Notes under the pieces: model-generated
Told to the model about the DNA's origin: nothing
What the model saw: the letters and a program-made list of their open reading frames with translations, nothing else
Databases searched by the model: none
Shown: positions 44,835 through 54,591 of the stretch, piece after piece
Layout of the letters: each line of letters starts with the position of its first letter
Numbering within the stretch: the first letter of the stretch is position 1
Translations under genes and position numbers: made by a program
NCBI GenBank assembly: GCA_963579025.1
Contig: CAUZFZ010000017.1
Coordinates: forward strand, 27,642-91,641
From: CAUZFZ01 sp963579025
GTDB lineage: Bacteria; Planctomycetota; Planctomycetia; Planctomycetales; Planctomycetaceae
Reading direction: 5' to 3'
Length of the DNA: 64,000 bases

Positions 44835-46280
44835 TTACCTGAAACCATCGAACAGATCGCGATCTTCGTTCCGCACGCCCAGACCGCTGCTGCCCCTGGC
44901 CGCCTCGACATTCGCATCTGGCAGAAACTCAGCATGTTCCATGATCGCCGGTCGATGATCAGGCCGTGCAACTAGGTTCCGCCATTCGTGCGGATCGTTC
45001 CTGTGGTCATACAGTTCCTCGGAACCGTCCGAGTAGCGGATATACCGCCAGTGTTGTGATCGGACAGCGTGATTGTTCCGGTAGAACGTGGTCACAACCG
45101 GTGAACGTTGAGTGGTGACATCCTGAAGCTGAGCTGTGAGCGAATGCCCCTCCAGTTGCTTCGGTTGTGAGAGCCCGCACAAATCACAGAGAGTCGGATA
45201 GATGTCGATGAGACCGGCCGGCTGATCGCACCGACGGCTGCCGGTGATGCCGGGACCGGCGATGATCAGTGGTACTCGTGTGGAGCGTTCCCACAACGAA
45301 CGCTTCGCCCAGCGCTGCTTCTCACCCAGCGCCCAGCCGTGATCAGACCACAGCACCACGACCGTGTTGTCGGCATAGACGCTGTTCTCCAGAGCGTCGA
45401 GCACGCGCCCGATCTGATGATCAACGAAGCTGACGCACGCCAGATAAGCATGCACGGTGTTTTGCCACTGTTTGTGCTTCAGCATCCAGTCGTGTCGCGG
45501 AGCCAGTCCGCTCCATGTCAACTTGCGAGCGAAGTCGCCGATGTCGTTGTGGTCCGATTCGAGCGACGGCGGGAGCCGGATGGCCGATGTCTCTCCGTAA
45601 AGGTCCCACCATTTTGCTGGCGCATAAAGCGGGACGTGTGGCCGGAAGAAACCGGCCGCCAGAAAGAAGGGCTTTTCATACGAAGCCTTCAGTTTGCTGA
45701 CCGTCCAGTCCGCAATCGCGACATCCCCCTGTTGATCGTCCCGTTCAGGGAATCGACCCCAGTCCCAGAGCTTGACGCCCCGTGGGTAGTTCAACTTCTG
45801 CTGCGGGAACGGACCGGACAACGCTCGTGGACCGTACTCCTGAAACGTCTCGCGTGATGTGTTTCCGTGATAGATCTTGCCCGCCCCAAGCGTCACATAA
45901 CCGTTTTGCGCGAAGTGCTCGGGGATCGTCGGTGTGGACTGAGCATCCGCCAGCAGCGGGCAGGCTTTACGAAAGTCTGTCGGAGAAAGCAGATAAATGC
46001 CGGTCGTCGACGGTCGCGTGCCCGTCATCAGACTGACACGCGAGGGATTGCAGATCGGGGTCTGGCAGTGGGCGTTCGTGAACAGCACGCCCTGCTCTGC
46101 CAGCCGATCAATATTCGGCGTCTGCGCCTGTGGATGCCCGCCGAGGCAACCGATCCAGTCGTTCAAATCGTCGACCGCAATAAACAGAACGTTGGGTTTG
46201 TGATCGTCAGCATGCGCATGCAGCACAACAAGTGCCAGAAGCAACGGAGCTAACAGTGTCCCAACGCGGTCGCAGTGCAT
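44835..46280 (-). CDS. Secreted sulfatase (iduronate-2-sulfatase-like)
   Basis: 481 residues with a signal peptide (MHCDRVGTLLAPLLLALVVLHAHA). Metal-binding NVLFIAVDDLNDW, then CNPSRVSLMTG with Cys77, which is the CxPSR signature for conversion to formylglycine, and LWSDHGWALGEKQRW. It hydrolyses a sulfate ester, probably on a sulfated polysaccharide. Family resemblance is to iduronate-2-sulfatase-type sulfatases (S1 family), and the substrate is unassigned. Expanded in marine planctomycetes. The formylglycine-generating enzyme is not in this window. Confidence 0.93.
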   Translation of the reverse strand: MHCDRVGTLLAPLLLALVVLHAHADDHKPNVLFIAVDDLNDWIGCLGGHPQAQTPNIDRLAEQGVLFTNAHCQTPICNPSRVSLMTGTRPSTTGIYLLSPTDFRKACPLLADAQSTPTIPEHFAQNGYVTLGAGKIYHGNTSRETFQEYGPRALSGPFPQQKLNYPRGVKLWDWGRFPERDDQQGDVAIADWTVSKLKASYEKPFFLAAGFFRPHVPLYAPAKWWDLYGETSAIRLPPSLESDHNDIGDFARKLTWSGLAPRHDWMLKHKQWQNTVHAYLACVSFVDHQIGRVLDALENSVYADNTVVVLWSDHGWALGEKQRWAKRSLWERSTRVPLIIAGPGITGSRRCDQPAGLIDIYPTLCDLCGLSQPKQLEGHSLTAQLQDVTTQRSPVVTTFYRNNHAVRSQHWRYIRYSDGSEELYDHRNDPHEWRNLVARPDHRPAIMEHAEFLPDANVEAARGSSGLGVRNEDRDLFDGFR

Positions 46281-46333
46281 GGACGGAATCCAGAAGAGTT
46301 GATCCGACAGACTGAATTTCAGGCGAAGGGAAA

Positions 46334-46408
46334 GCCCACGGATGGCAGCGCGGACCCACGGATAAAGTGACCGTCCTCATCCGTGGGTCCGCCCTGCCAT
46401 CCGTGGGC
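46334..46408. repeat. Large inverted repeat with 29-bp arms
   Basis: The arm at 46334-46362 pairs with the arm at 46380-46408: 28 of 29 positions match, with a 17-base spacer. It sits between the stop of the OB/HD nuclease gene and the start of the sulfatase gene, both on the minus strand. It could act as a terminator stem for the nuclease gene or be a REP/MITE-like element; no T-run follows. Confidence 0.85.
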
Positions 46409-46424
46409 AGAACCCGTTCGCGTC

Positions 46425-47399
46425 TCACTCCTCGTTGGACGGACTGCCTTTGAACAACTTGCGGTTGATACGTGGCATGAACGGCGTCCAGTGAGATTCG
46501 GAATTCGGGTCGTCGCTGATGGCTCGCGTGATCTCGTGCACCTTGGCATCCAGATTGTCGAGCTGATGCAGAACGATGGCCTCGGGAGTCATCGGCAGGC
46601 GCGAACTGCCGTGCTCGTAGGAGCCGTGATGGCTCAGGATCATGTGCTTAATTCTGAGTTCGGTTTCCGTCGGAAATGTCTCGCCGGTCAAACGCTCGAC
46701 CTGGGCGACCTTCTCGGAAACCAGTTCGACGCCGATGGACATGTGACCGAGCAACTGCCCTTCGTCCGTGTAGACGAACGCGTTTTCGAAGTCCATTTCG
46801 CGGATCTTGCCCAGGTCGTGCAGAAAGATTCCGGCATAAACCAGATTGAAGTCCACGGCGGGGTACAGGTCGCGAATGCGCACGGCGGTTTCGAGCATGT
46901 TGCAAATGTGCTCGACCAGACCACCCGGGTAGGCATGGTGAGCCTTCACGCCAGCCCCGCTGCCCAATAGCTTCAGGACAAGGGGTTCGTCGATCAGAAA
47001 ACATTCCATCAACGAGCGAATCGCGGTGTCTTCAATGGACAGGAGAATCTCGCGCACTCGACCCAGCAGTTCCTCGACATCCTTGTCGGGTTTCAGTTCG
47101 AAGTCTTCGTGATTAATGCCGGCCGGATCCTGCCGTTCAACGCGAGTCAGGATGATCTGCAGGCCGCTCTGATAAACCTGACACTTGCCGCGGACCCTGA
47201 CGAAATCGCCCGCATCAAAGTCGCACTGCTCTTCCGTAACATTCCACATCAAACCACTGATCGTGCCGGTGTTGTCCCGGAGTTGTGTCAGCAGATACAG
47301 GTTGGCATTGCGATTCGCCCGGAGTTGCTTGTCGGCGAGCATGTAGACTTCGTCAATGGCGTCACCGTCCTTCATCTCTCCAACGAACAGCCTGGACAT
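46425..47399 (-). CDS. OB-fold and HD-domain 3'-5' exonuclease (YhaM-like)
   Basis: 324 residues. Residues about 18-100 are an OB-fold nucleic-acid-binding domain (NLYLLTQLRDNTGTISGLMW...DFVRVRGKCQVYQSG). The HD metal-dependent domain follows, with HHAYPGGLVEHICNMLETAV, LVYAGIFLHDLGKI and MILSHHGSYEHGSSRLPMTPEA. This is the YhaM/CBF1 layout and length, a 3'-5' exoribonuclease with DNA activity. The product ends acidic (KGSPSNEE). A strong inverted repeat lies just downstream. Confidence 0.9.
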   Translation of the reverse strand: MSRLFVGEMKDGDAIDEVYMLADKQLRANRNANLYLLTQLRDNTGTISGLMWNVTEEQCDFDAGDFVRVRGKCQVYQSGLQIILTRVERQDPAGINHEDFELKPDKDVEELLGRVREILLSIEDTAIRSLMECFLIDEPLVLKLLGSGAGVKAHHAYPGGLVEHICNMLETAVRIRDLYPAVDFNLVYAGIFLHDLGKIREMDFENAFVYTDEGQLLGHMSIGVELVSEKVAQVERLTGETFPTETELRIKHMILSHHGSYEHGSSRLPMTPEAIVLHQLDNLDAKVHEITRAISDDPNSESHWTPFMPRINRKLFKGSPSNEE

Positions 47400-47512
47400 T
47401 AGTAAGCCTGACTAACAGAGGTTGTGAGTTATTTAGGCGAGCGGCATGAATTTGCAGAGTTTCGTGTCTGCACGTGCGCCACATCATGCAGGCGGGAAAA
47501 ACGACCGGCCGT

Positions 47513-48895
47513 CTACCCTTCATTCAATGCCTTAATGATGTCCTGAATCGCTTTGCGACCGTCACCGAACAGCATCAGCGCGTTGTCCGCGGCGAACAGT
47601 GGATTCGGAATACCGGCAAAACCGGGACTCAAGCTTCGTTTCACGACGATGACCGTCTTCGATTTGTCGACGTCGATAATCGGCATGCCGGCAATAGGAC
47701 TGTCAGGATCGGTGCGGGCCAGCGGATTCACCACGTCATTCGCACCCAGAACGATTGTCACATCGGCCTGTTCCATGGTGGGATTGATTTCGTCCATCTC
47801 GCGCAGGGCTTCGTACGGGACGTCCGCCTCGGCCAGAAGTACGTTCATGTGTCCGGGCATGCGCCCGGCGACCGGGTGGATGGCAAAGTCAACTTCGATC
47901 TGTCTGGCAACGAGCAACTGACGCAGTTCGCTGACCGTGTGCTGCGCCTGCGCCACCGCCATCCCGTATCCCGGCACGATCACCACACGACTGGCGACCT
48001 CCAGCAACATTGCCGCTTCGTCCGCGGATGTGGATTTGACGTTGGCATAAAGTTCGTCCGCGTCCGGTGCACTACCGCCCGCGCCCATCGAGCCGAACAA
48101 CACGTTCGTCAGTGAGCGGTTCATCGCCACGCACATGACGCGTGTCAGAATCAGACCGGATGCCCCGACCAGCGAGCCAGCGATAATCAGCACAGTGTTC
48201 TGCAAGACAAAGCCTGTCGCGGATGCCGCCAGCCCCGAGTACGAATTCAACAGTGCGATCACGACCGGCATGTCCGCCCCGCCGATGGAGACCACCAGCG
48301 TGACGCCAAGAACCAGAGCCGTTGCTGCGACCAGCCAGTAGGCGATCGTCTGCGTCGTGACACTGTCTTCGGTCACGACAACCGCACACATCGCCAGGCA
48401 CGCCAGCAGGAGTGTCCCGTTGACGAGTTGCTGAGCCGGGATGCTGATACGGTCCAGAGCTTTGATTTCCTGCAGCTTGCCCCAGGCGACAAGGCTGCCG
48501 GAAAAGGTGATGGCTCCAATCAGACCGGATGCAGCCGTCGCGACCAGTATCGAGGTATCCGGATCCTGAGTTTGTGCAAGGTACGCGCCAGCGACCAGGA
48601 CAGACGCAATTCCGCCGAAACCGTTAAACAACGCCACCATTTGCGGCATCGACGTCATCTGCACGCGAGTCGCGATGACGGCTCCGATCACAGTCCCGGC
48701 AGCGACGCCCAACACGATCAGACGAAAGTCCAGAATCTGTTGATCGAACAAAGTCACGGCGACGGCCAGCAGCATGGCACACGCGCCCAGCAGATTGCCG
48801 CGCACCGCAGTCTTCGGCCGAGTCAAACCCTTGAGACCAAGGATGAACAGCACAGCCGATATCAGGTAGGCCAGTTGAACTACTCTCGCGTCCAC
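47513..48895 (-). CDS. pntB: NAD(P) transhydrogenase, beta subunit
   Basis: 460 residues. The N-terminal half is membranous (AYLISAVLFILGLKGL, FNGFGGIASVLVAGAYL, plus several more hydrophobic segments). The C-terminal half is the NADP(H)-binding dIII domain: VIVPGYGMAVAQAQHTV, HPVAGRMPGHMNVLLAEA, VLGANDVVNP and IDVDKSKTVIVVKRS. Together with the two subunits upstream it forms proton-translocating transhydrogenase, making NADPH from NADH with the proton motive force. Last gene of a three-gene operon. Confidence 0.96.
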   Translation of the reverse strand: MDARVVQLAYLISAVLFILGLKGLTRPKTAVRGNLLGACAMLLAVAVTLFDQQILDFRLIVLGVAAGTVIGAVIATRVQMTSMPQMVALFNGFGGIASVLVAGAYLAQTQDPDTSILVATAASGLIGAITFSGSLVAWGKLQEIKALDRISIPAQQLVNGTLLLACLAMCAVVVTEDSVTTQTIAYWLVAATALVLGVTLVVSIGGADMPVVIALLNSYSGLAASATGFVLQNTVLIIAGSLVGASGLILTRVMCVAMNRSLTNVLFGSMGAGGSAPDADELYANVKSTSADEAAMLLEVASRVVIVPGYGMAVAQAQHTVSELRQLLVARQIEVDFAIHPVAGRMPGHMNVLLAEADVPYEALREMDEINPTMEQADVTIVLGANDVVNPLARTDPDSPIAGMPIIDVDKSKTVIVVKRSLSPGFAGIPNPLFAADNALMLFGDGRKAIQDIIKALNEG

Positions 48896-48955
48896 GTTTT
48901 CATCCCGTCTGTTCCACTGGTCAGTTTCTTCTCTCCGCCCACCCGCAACAAAACG

Positions 48956-49267
48956 TCAGTCCTTACGGCGAAACATGCCCAGCATGCGGTGAGTCACCAT
49001 AAACCCGCCCACGACGTTGATTGTCGCCAGCGTCACGGCCACGCAGCCAAGTAGCTTGGGCAAAAGATCTGCACCCGTACCCGCTGCCAGAACCGCTCCG
49101 ACCAGCGTGATGCCGGACACGGCATTCGATCCAGACATCAACGGTGTGTGGAGCGTCGGCGGGATCTTCGTGATCACCTCGACGCCAATGAATACGGCCA
49201 GAATGAAGACCACCAGTAGCAGCATGGCGGCATCCGGACCTGATTCTGCCAGTAGAAAAGCCAGCAT
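48956..49267 (-). CDS. NAD(P) transhydrogenase, alpha subunit 2 (membrane)
   Basis: 103 residues, an all-membrane small subunit (PntAB or PntA2 type) with VFILAVFIGVEVITKIPPTLHTPLMSG split across its helices and NAVSGITLVGAVLA. Separating this from the soluble alpha-1 subunit is the three-gene arrangement known from Rhodospirillum rubrum, in contrast to the fused PntA of E. coli. It is 14 bases after the alpha-1 gene and 60 bases before pntB. Confidence 0.93.
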   Translation of the reverse strand: MLAFLLAESGPDAAMLLLVVFILAVFIGVEVITKIPPTLHTPLMSGSNAVSGITLVGAVLAAGTGADLLPKLLGCVAVTLATINVVGGFMVTHRMLGMFRRKD

Positions 49268-49281
49268 GGAGGCTCTTTCAT

Positions 49282-50592
49282 TCAGTTACTTGTGGAAGAT
49301 GATTCGGGTGCGGACTCACCGCCCTCGGGTTCTGATGTCGAGTCCGTCTCGGACTGTGCCGCATCAGCCTCTGACGCGGCGTCTTCAGTCGTTGCGGGAT
49401 TCAATGCCGGTAGTCCCAGAGCGTCACGCACACGAGCGTGGACGACCTCACCGCCGCGTGTCACCAGCGTCTCCTGAACAATTTCGTCGTCTGACGGCTC
49501 GTCCAGCGCGCCTTCGGACTGCAGATGCTTCAACAACGTCGCGACGTTCCGGCCGAACATTTGACTCGAATGGAACGGAACTGTGGCAGGCACGTTGATC
49601 GTTCCATCGATCGTGACGCCGAATTCACTAAGTACCTCGCCACTCTTTGTTGGTTCGCAGTTCCCGCCCTGTTCGGCAGCCAGATCAATCACGACCGAGC
49701 CGGGTGGCATGCCTTTGATCATTTCTGTCGTGACCAGCGTCGGGGCTTTGCGACCGGGCACGGCGGCGGTCGTAATCAGCACATCCGTCTCGGCGATCAG
49801 TTGAGTCATGGCCTCGCGCTGCTTGCGATAGAATTCTTCGTCCATCTCCTGCGCATAACCGCCGGACTGTTTGTCTTCCGATTTGACCAGATCGAGTTCC
49901 AGGAACTTTGCTCCCAGACTCAGGACTTCTTCCTTGACCGCCGGACGAATGTCGTAGGCCCAGACCACGGCGCCCATTCGGCGGGCAGTGGCGATCGCCT
50001 GCAGTCCGGCGACTCCGGCACCGATGATGAAGAATCGCGCCGGAGCAATGGTGCCCGCCGCCGTCATCATCATCGGGCACATACGCGGCAACAGCGATGC
50101 GCCGGTCAAAACTGCTTTGTAACCAGCGATGGAAGCCTGCGAAGACAGCACGTCCATGCTCTGGGCACGCGTGATCCGAGGCAGCAGTTCCAGCGCGTAA
50201 CACGTCACGCCCTTCGCGGCCACGTCCTGCATAATCTGCGGCTGGCCGAGTGGGTCGCACATGCCGATCAGTGTCTGACCACTCCGCAGCAGGCTCAGGT
50301 CGTCCGCGCCGGCGTGCCGGTTGGCGCCGGCCGTGCGCACCTGGGTGATGACGTCGGCCCGTTCGAAGATGGCATTGCGACTGTCAACAAGTTCCGCGCC
50401 CTGCTCGGCATAGTCCTCGTCTCGATAGCCGGCCCGACTCCCCAGAGCGCGTTCGACAATGACGTCGAATCCGGCCTTTATCAGCAAACCGGCATCGGCC
50501 GGGACCAACGCGGCCCGTTGCTCGCCCGGAAAGCACTCACGCGGGACTCCAATCGTCTTCCGAGGGGCGTTGTCCGGGACATCCTGCGACAT
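49282..50592 (-). CDS. NAD(P) transhydrogenase, alpha subunit 1 (NAD-binding)
   Basis: 436 residues. Alanine dehydrogenase/PNT N-terminal domain with IGVPRECFPGEQRAALVPAD, then the NAD(H)-binding domain (GAGVAGLQAIATARRMGAVV and AYDIRPAVKEE), then GTINVPATVPFHSSQMFGRN. The C-terminus is an acidic, Ser/Glu-rich extension (SEADAAQSETDSTSEPEGGE) that is longer than in model homologues and probably disordered. First gene of the transhydrogenase operon. Confidence 0.94.
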   Translation of the reverse strand: MSQDVPDNAPRKTIGVPRECFPGEQRAALVPADAGLLIKAGFDVIVERALGSRAGYRDEDYAEQGAELVDSRNAIFERADVITQVRTAGANRHAGADDLSLLRSGQTLIGMCDPLGQPQIMQDVAAKGVTCYALELLPRITRAQSMDVLSSQASIAGYKAVLTGASLLPRMCPMMMTAAGTIAPARFFIIGAGVAGLQAIATARRMGAVVWAYDIRPAVKEEVLSLGAKFLELDLVKSEDKQSGGYAQEMDEEFYRKQREAMTQLIAETDVLITTAAVPGRKAPTLVTTEMIKGMPPGSVVIDLAAEQGGNCEPTKSGEVLSEFGVTIDGTINVPATVPFHSSQMFGRNVATLLKHLQSEGALDEPSDDEIVQETLVTRGGEVVHARVRDALGLPALNPATTEDAASEADAAQSETDSTSEPEGGESAPESSSTSN

Positions 50593-50825
50593 AGGGGCCG
50601 TGTTCCGTGCTGTGCGAAAGTGTAAACAGACGTATCGTCTGTGTGGTCAAAGCTGGCAAGACCGACGATGCGTCCGTCGTGCGGGCCAGCAGACATCTGA
50701 GCGGGTCCGGGAGTATCGCGTTTCGCTCCCACGAGGCAAGCGTCCCGTGACAGGCCTGGCTGAACTGGAGTGATTCAGATATGACAAAACACCCGTGGTC
50801 GATCACAGCTAAGTCGGTGTAGGGA

Positions 50826-53800
50826 ATGCGGATCAGACTCATCAGTGCTGGCTGCATAGCGATCCTTGTGGCGATCGTGCTGATGTTCCTGTGGCTGACG
50901 GCGGAATCCACGGACCCCACGACCGACGACGCCATTGCGCATCGAGTGCTGACGCAGGGATATGTCGAAGACTCAAGCTCTGGAGACCCGCTGGCCGAGG
51001 CGACGCTGAGTTTTCACCAGCAACGGCATGGCAGGCACGAGCTGGTTTCACTGTCGTCAAACAGCGACGGCTGGTTCGACGCGATTCGCCTGGCGGGCTT
51101 CACGCCAGAAGCGACAGCCGACCTGCAATGCTGCTTTCTGCCCATGAGGTCCAGTCGCTGGACGGTTCAGCACGCGCACAGCGATCAGATCACGGACGAC
51201 CTGCCTAACGGATTAAAGGGATTCCCGCCGGCGAAAGCCGAGATCATTCGCGACTGGACGACCGGAACACTGTCGATTCAGGCACCGACGTGCGGTGAGA
51301 TTGTCATCAATGTTCGTGATCCGAACGGCGCCCCTCTGGACAACGGGGCTGTCCATGTCTTTCCGGCCGGACCGCCGTTTTCCGGAACGGACACATTGCG
51401 TCTGACTGGCGAAACAAATACGGATGGCGACCTTCGAGTGCGGTGGTGGGTCGGGCTGCACCGGCTGATTGTCGTCGCCCCCGGGACGGGGTTCGCATCG
51501 ACGGGCTTCTTCGAAGTTCTGCCTGGACAGACCGAACACGTGCCTCTGCCGCCGCTGGCTCGGTTCGGCAGAATTGAAGGGCGGGTGGCCGGGGAACACA
51601 TGGAGGACATGGATCCGCTGGTGCTTGGAAACGCCGCGTGGAATCGAACATCGACCCGCGTCCGACGCGATGGATCGTTCACGCTGCTGGATGTCGTTCC
51701 GGGTACTGATCAATTGAACGGAACGGTCGGAAAGGGATCGCACTCTGTGACTGTCAATGTGACCCTCGGAGAGACGTTGACGGGTGTTCAATTCCCACGA
51801 CCCGAGGAGCAGGACAGCGGCAACGTGCAAGCCATCGCCACCCCTCAGCCCGTCACCCGGCGGACGGCATCGATCGCCGGAGTGGTCCGGGATGCCGACG
51901 GAAGTCCGTTGCCCGGAGTGCAGGTCGTCATTCTTAACGAGCCACGGAACTTCTCGCGGCATTACAACTATCAGCACACGGCCACGACAGCGCGTGACGG
52001 CAGTTACCGCTTCGAGGGACTGCGAGTGGGCTCCTGGCGCGGCGATTCTCGCACGTTGATCGTGGCGCAACCGGGGCACGCCCCCTCGGTTGTGAGTGTG
52101 TTGCGGGGCGACATCGAGCGTACCGAACGCACGTCCGTGACGCCGGACGGCACCAGCGATTCCGATCAGTCCGACAGTCCGCAAGCTGGTCCGCGTGAGG
52201 AGATTCACGAAGTACAACACTACCGGGCCGACGTTACGGTCCCCGGTACAGGTGGCACCCTCGAAATCCAGGTCACGCAGAGTCGGCAAGCAACTCACGG
52301 CGTTGCAGTGCGGCTAACGAGTGTGAATTCGCCGTTGTCGGCGTTGCCGCCCTGGAGAATGACCGTGCTGCCCGAGAACGAGAAACATGTCTCGTGGCTG
52401 TCCAGGCCCGTCCACCGCACCGACCGCAACGGTCTGGTCCGGTTCGAGCACCTGCTGCCGGGTCGCTATCGAGTGGAAACAAGTGCCAACGTCACCGACG
52501 AGCAACTTGAGGGAATCGCTCAGAATTCGTGGCGTGGTCGGCGCGTAAGCGATGGCGTCGAGTGGTCAGGACACCACGGCATTGGCGTGGCGGCTGGAGA
52601 AACTCGACGACTCCGCGTGCAATTGTACCCCAGCCTGAAACCACTGCCGGTTCAGGTGCATAATCCCGTAGCCGATCGACTCATGACGGGAGGTCGCCAC
52701 GCGCTCAGCGCCCACCTCACTCCTGTGGATGGTGGGGGAAGAAACGTGCCCGCGGAGAATCTGCAGCTCGCTCCTGGACATCCGGGACTGTGGCATCTGA
52801 CTGTGCGGTCCCGACGTTCCGGCGTGGCGATTCCGGACCACAGATACGGACCCTTTTTCGAATCGCGCGCGCGGGTCGCCGTCTCACGTCTACTGGGCGA
52901 GCGGACGGTCCGCCTGACAGCGCAATTCCATGACTCCGACCAGCAGACGCTGACTGTACGATTGCTGGACCAGCACGACATGCCGGTTTCGGGGACGGTG
53001 ACTGTTGGCCTTCAGCACTATGCCACCTGCGTGTACGCGGCGAGCACCATAGACGGTGTGGCAAACTTTACCGGAATTCCGTCCAGTCAATATTCGGTCC
53101 GCGGATACGTCCAGGACCGCGACTCACCGCCGATCCCCGGACGAGACTTGCGCGATGACCCGCTTGATGGCCATGTGCTGATGACCCCCACGGTCATTAC
53201 GACTGACCGTTCCGGTCCACAGGAAGTCGCACTGCGGGAACGCCCTGTGGGATACATCCGCTGCCTGGTTCGATTCCCGGAGGGAGCCGATGCCAGCGAG
53301 TACTCTTACCAAGCAACGAGTTCGGACGAGGATCGCTATCACCGCAGGCACTTCGATGCGGAGTCGTCCTCGCTTCTCTGTGGACCGTTCCTGGCGTCCG
53401 CAGTGAAACTCGTCGTCCACCGTCGTTTCCCGAATGGCGGCCGCGGGAAAGTCCATGAGAAAGAGTTCTCCATTGAGCAAGGTCGTCTGGTCAGGTGCGA
53501 ACTTAATGTTCCACCAGAGAATCTGCAGTCGATCCCGGAGCCTCCCACAGAAATTTCCTCGGTCAACTCGATCCCGATTTTGTATGCGTATTCCAAAGAA
53601 AAACCACCTGGTGAGACCCTGACGGGACAGGTACTGCATGCGGACGGATCACCGGCGTGGGCAGCTCAGTTGATGCGATACATTCCGCAACATCGCCAAT
53701 TGGCTCGCGTCGGTAGGACGGACATTCACGGCCACTTCCGGCTGGACGACTCGCGTGTCGCCTGGTTGATTCAGGTGCCCAGCCAATCACCACCGGATGA

Positions 53801-54518
53801 CGCCGACCGTAGTCCTGTTCATCCAGTGCTGGTCGCACACATCCCCGGATCATGCGGCGGAACGTTCGTCCCAGTCTCGGATGGTCAGGCAAGCGGTTTT
53901 CAGATCAAGCTGCCACCAGTGTGGTCACTACGGGGACGCATCACAGTCGACGGGCAGGGGCCGGAACAGTTCGGCGATTCTGTCCGCGTTCTAGCCCGAT
54001 ACCGCGGTCACGGAAAACTCACCGACATTTTCAGCATCGATCGCACGGCCTCGGCGGATGGGACATTTCTGTTGGCAGGACTGACTCCCGGAGCGTACGA
54101 CGTCCAGGCCACGCTTGACGGCATCTGGTTGTCCGAGTCGGTGCGGCTCGATGTGCCAGCGACCGCTTCGAAAAGGGAATTCCTGGCCGACATTGTCCTG
54201 CCCATCGCCATGCCGGGCACGACGGCTCATGTGCAGATCACTGACGCGGACGGATCACCACTGCCCGGCCAGTCGATCCGCGTCAACTTTCCACCGGGAC
54301 CGCTCACCGAAGAAGTGCATCGCGAACCGCTCAAGACCGATCGACTCGGAATCGTGCGCATCGATGGCTGCACGGTGGGCAGGCAAACGCTGTCGGTAGA
54401 CGGTTACTCTGACGTGCTGCACTTTGAAGTGCCGCCGCACGACCAACCGGACGACACGCCGCAGGTCGTCTCCGTTCAGTTTCCCGTGGACAATGAAACT
54501 GTTTTGCCTGCGCCATAA
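50826..54518 (+). CDS. Large membrane-anchored protein with carboxypeptidase-regulatory-like repeats
   Basis: 1230 residues. The N-terminus MRIRLISAGCIAILVAIVLMF is a signal anchor or signal peptide. The rest is a string of beta-sandwich modules of carboxypeptidase-regulatory-like (CarboxypepD_reg) type with Gly-Pro-x-Pro-Gly signatures. The clearest begin near residue 348 (IAGVVRDADGSPLPGVQVVI), 929 (LTGQVLHADGSPAWA), 1036 (LRGRITVDGQG) and 1133 (VQITDADGSPLPGQSIRV). No catalytic domain is seen. Such proteins are common on planctomycete cell envelopes; a structural or binding role is inference. The upstream 233 bases separate it from the divergent transhydrogenase operon. Confidence 0.8.
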   Translation: MRIRLISAGCIAILVAIVLMFLWLTAESTDPTTDDAIAHRVLTQGYVEDSSSGDPLAEATLSFHQQRHGRHELVSLSSNSDGWFDAIRLAGFTPEATADLQCCFLPMRSSRWTVQHAHSDQITDDLPNGLKGFPPAKAEIIRDWTTGTLSIQAPTCGEIVINVRDPNGAPLDNGAVHVFPAGPPFSGTDTLRLTGETNTDGDLRVRWWVGLHRLIVVAPGTGFASTGFFEVLPGQTEHVPLPPLARFGRIEGRVAGEHMEDMDPLVLGNAAWNRTSTRVRRDGSFTLLDVVPGTDQLNGTVGKGSHSVTVNVTLGETLTGVQFPRPEEQDSGNVQAIATPQPVTRRTASIAGVVRDADGSPLPGVQVVILNEPRNFSRHYNYQHTATTARDGSYRFEGLRVGSWRGDSRTLIVAQPGHAPSVVSVLRGDIERTERTSVTPDGTSDSDQSDSPQAGPREEIHEVQHYRADVTVPGTGGTLEIQVTQSRQATHGVAVRLTSVNSPLSALPPWRMTVLPENEKHVSWLSRPVHRTDRNGLVRFEHLLPGRYRVETSANVTDEQLEGIAQNSWRGRRVSDGVEWSGHHGIGVAAGETRRLRVQLYPSLKPLPVQVHNPVADRLMTGGRHALSAHLTPVDGGGRNVPAENLQLAPGHPGLWHLTVRSRRSGVAIPDHRYGPFFESRARVAVSRLLGERTVRLTAQFHDSDQQTLTVRLLDQHDMPVSGTVTVGLQHYATCVYAASTIDGVANFTGIPSSQYSVRGYVQDRDSPPIPGRDLRDDPLDGHVLMTPTVITTDRSGPQEVALRERPVGYIRCLVRFPEGADASEYSYQATSSDEDRYHRRHFDAESSSLLCGPFLASAVKLVVHRRFPNGGRGKVHEKEFSIEQGRLVRCELNVPPENLQSIPEPPTEISSVNSIPILYAYSKEKPPGETLTGQVLHADGSPAWAAQLMRYIPQHRQLARVGRTDIHGHFRLDDSRVAWLIQVPSQSPPDDADRSPVHPVLVAHIPGSCGGTFVPVSDGQASGFQIKLPPVWSLRGRITVDGQGPEQFGDSVRVLARYRGHGKLTDIFSIDRTASADGTFLLAGLTPGAYDVQATLDGIWLSESVRLDVPATASKREFLADIVLPIAMPGTTAHVQITDADGSPLPGQSIRVNFPPGPLTEEVHREPLKTDRLGIVRIDGCTVGRQTLSVDGYSDVLHFEVPPHDQPDDTPQVVSVQFPVDNETVLPAP

Positions 54519-54591
54519 CCGAAGTGGAACGCCGTTGCCCTCATACTCAGCCGCGTGAAGACGGATCGACCCAATCCAGCAGGTCCACAAC

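Noticed and set aside
49525..50625. Plus-strand open frame of 366 codons over the transhydrogenase alpha-1 gene
   Set aside because: Shadow of a conserved NAD-binding subunit.
51213..52298. Minus-strand open frame of 361 codons in the regulatory-repeat protein gene
   Set aside because: Antisense to a coherent secreted multi-domain protein; no ribosome-binding site or family.
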